From the NCBI GenBank assembly GCA_026770615.1, contig MU631665.1, positions 44,917-60,090 of the forward strand: a DNA stretch of 15,174 nt, in the 5' to 3' direction. The translations under genes were made by a program, and so were the position numbers. Position 1 is the first letter of the stretch; each line of letters starts with the position of its first letter. Shown piece by piece: positions 13,878-15,174 of this stretch. Under the pieces are notes generated by a model. It saw nothing but the letters and a program-made list of their open reading frames with translations. It did no database searches and was not told the DNA's origin. Source of the stretch: Pavlovales sp. CCMP2436. Taxonomy: Eukaryota > Haptophyta > Pavlovophyceae > Pavlovales.

Positions 13878-15174
13878 ATGAAGCACCGGGTGCGCTTCAC
13901 CGGCGCGCGTGCCTCCGTGCGCAGTTCGAACGTCCGCCCGCTCGCGGGCTGGGTCCAGATCGGCAACGGCGAGTTCAACCACCGCACGAACCTGGCTGAG
14001 TTAGGCTTCCTCGTGCCGAACTGCGACATCGCATTGAGCCCCGAGGATGTGGTGACGCTCTCCCGCGCCAACCGTGCAGCGCAGGGCGCAGGCAACGTCT
14101 GCTTCGGCGCATGGAAGTCGCCCGCCCTCGACATTTTTCAGGGCCGGCGCAGCTCTGCGCCCGACCACACCGCGAAGGCGACCTCGCGCGCCGCCGCCAC
14201 CACTCTCGAGCGCCTCTGGGAGCCTCTCGGCGCTGCGATTGGTGACGACGAGCTCTTCAACGGCCAGCTGCGCATCAACGGGTCTGGCCTCGAGCCGCAC
14301 CTTGACTGGCGCACATCACTGGCGCGCCTTCTGTGGAAGCTCGGGCTCTTCATTCTACACTGCAGGATCATGGCGGGCCGCTACACGGGCGTCCACGTGA
14401 CGATCGTCATCTCCGAGGGCAGCCTCGCTGCCCCCCTCTGCCTCACCCGCGGCGCAACGTGCTACGTGAACGGCCCTGGCAGTGGGCCCTGCACGATCAG
14501 CCTGCCGATCGGACCGGACGGTGAGGCGATGCTTGTGCAGTGCTACCACTCCGCGCTCTGCTGCCCGACGGACGCCCGCGAGGCGCTGCAGGCGCTCGAG
14601 GGCGCGGCCTTGTCCTCGCCGCTGCCGCCCGTGCGCGTGTGCATGGCCCGAGGTGCTCGCCTGGCGGCGCGGTATGGCGGCGACGCGTCGATGCCATGGG
14701 CACTGCCAGGCGTGCCCCCCTCGGAAGGCGTGCCTGGCATTGCGGCTGGTGAACTGAACGCCACAGTCGGAGTCGACTCCAACCAAGGTGTGCTCGAGAC
14801 CGCCCTCGACATTTCGAGCCGCTTCGCCGAGTGCAGCCAACGGCGCCAGGTGCAGGGGCTCGCGGCGCATAAGTCCGCAGAGCCGAGCAAGTGGCAGGGC
14901 TGGGAGATCGAGGTGCAGACCCGAGAGGACGCCTTCGCTGAGCTCGAGCAGTCTGGCCGCAAGCGCTGCAGCAGAGGCCTGATGGTGAAAGTCCGCGTCT
15001 CTCGCGCGGCCTCAAGCTTCGAGTGCCCCGACCTCCCGCTAGCTCCTCGGGCAACACCAGACGAGCGCAAGGCCGCTGCCAAGCGCAAGCGTGACGAGCC
15101 GGAGGGCAAGCCAGAGCGCCTAGCTGCACGCAAGGCGAAGCGTGACGAGCCGGAGGGCAAGCCAGAGCGCCTAG
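13878..15174 (+). CDS. Unidentified protein, partial at the right edge
   Basis: The frame is open from 13821, with the first ATG at 13878-13880, and stays open to the window end: 432 codons without a stop. Third positions are overwhelmingly G or C, so it is real coding sequence. I do not recognise a family. The N-terminal part reads VRPLAGWVQIGNGEFNHRTN. A segment around residues 150-210 is Cys-containing and strand-like (GVHVTIVISEGSLAAPLCLT, then SLPIGPDGEAMLVQCYHSAL). The tail is basic (AAAKRKRDEP, a plausible nuclear localisation signal). It ends in a 17-residue repeat (KRDEPEGKPERLA twice) encoded by a perfect 37-bp duplication. No signal peptide or clear membrane helix is visible. The true start could be in an upstream exon, because the flank is full of repeats. 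Confidence 0.7.
   Translation, partial: MKHRVRFTGARASVRSSNVRPLAGWVQIGNGEFNHRTNLAELGFLVPNCDIALSPEDVVTLSRANRAAQGAGNVCFGAWKSPALDIFQGRRSSAPDHTAKATSRAAATTLERLWEPLGAAIGDDELFNGQLRINGSGLEPHLDWRTSLARLLWKLGLFILHCRIMAGRYTGVHVTIVISEGSLAAPLCLTRGATCYVNGPGSGPCTISLPIGPDGEAMLVQCYHSALCCPTDAREALQALEGAALSSPLPPVRVCMARGARLAARYGGDASMPWALPGVPPSEGVPGIAAGELNATVGVDSNQGVLETALDISSRFAECSQRRQVQGLAAHKSAEPSKWQGWEIEVQTREDAFAELEQSGRKRCSRGLMVKVRVSRAASSFECPDLPLAPRATPDERKAAAKRKRDEPEGKPERLAARKAKRDEPEGKPERL
15087..15174 (+). repeat. 37-bp perfect tandem repeat, period 51, at the window edge
   Basis: Positions 15087-15123 and 15138-15174 are identical and offset by 51 bp (17 codons), in frame with the unidentified gene. The window stops exactly at the end of the second copy, as expected if an assembly broke inside a longer array. 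Confidence 0.9.

Noticed and set aside
14355..15160. Minus-strand frames of 170-210 codons at the right end
   Set aside because: They are antisense shadows of the 13878-15174 frame, which alone has consistent G/C third positions and no stop.

Overview
This window is nuclear DNA from a eukaryote. It holds spliceosomal GT-AG introns, eukaryote-only genes (DNA polymerase epsilon subunit B and a ubiquilin) and long repeat-rich spacers. One gene encodes a thylakoid-lumen pentapeptide protein whose N-terminus looks like an ER signal, then a plastid transit region, then a thylakoid signal. That layout points to an alga with a secondary plastid. Strongly G/C-ending codons in the exons, C-rich introns and many microsatellites fit a haptophyte best. 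This is inference, and other secondary-plastid algae are not excluded.

Layout. 1-1100: GC-rich DNA with no gene I can support. 1108-1622: an A/T-richer segment bounded by perfect 22-bp inverted repeats, which looks like a non-autonomous DNA transposon. 1962-2826 (+): two-exon pentapeptide-repeat lumen protein. 2827-3627: AT-rich spacer. 3628-4686 (-): intronless ubiquilin/DSK2-type shuttle protein. 5250-7390 (-): complete three-exon POLE2, 523 codons, with a microsatellite-packed second intron. POLE2 and the ubiquilin gene lie head to tail on the minus strand. 7391-7906: POLE2 5' flank, a dispersed repeat and a CA microsatellite. 7907-9179 (+): two exons from the middle and C-terminal part of a HAK/KUP potassium transporter. 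The N-terminal membrane half is absent and no convincing terminal exon follows.

9180-12113 is the strangest part. Several short exon-like blocks with high GC3 and flanking splice sites lie on the minus strand. The 3' ends of three of them are duplicated nearby, two together with their splice donor. The blocks are separated by G-rich (C-rich on the coding strand), GT-rich and AT-rich simple repeats. I suspect an eroded or duplicated gene, and the order of its peptides weakly recalls TRAPPC13. 12119-13877 is a repeat zone: a 22-23 bp tandem repeat, a 33-bp-period duplication, a 34-36 bp minisatellite with 138-bp higher-order period, a 61-bp repeat present twice, a large hairpin and a 24-bp perfect palindrome. 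13878-15174 (+): a 432-codon open frame with strong coding bias and no family I recognise. It runs off the window inside a 17-residue basic tandem repeat.

The recognised genes have unrelated housekeeping roles: photosynthetic lumen, protein quality control, DNA replication and K+ transport. I see no functional cluster. The novelty lies in the repeats, the duplicated exon ends and the unidentified right-hand gene.
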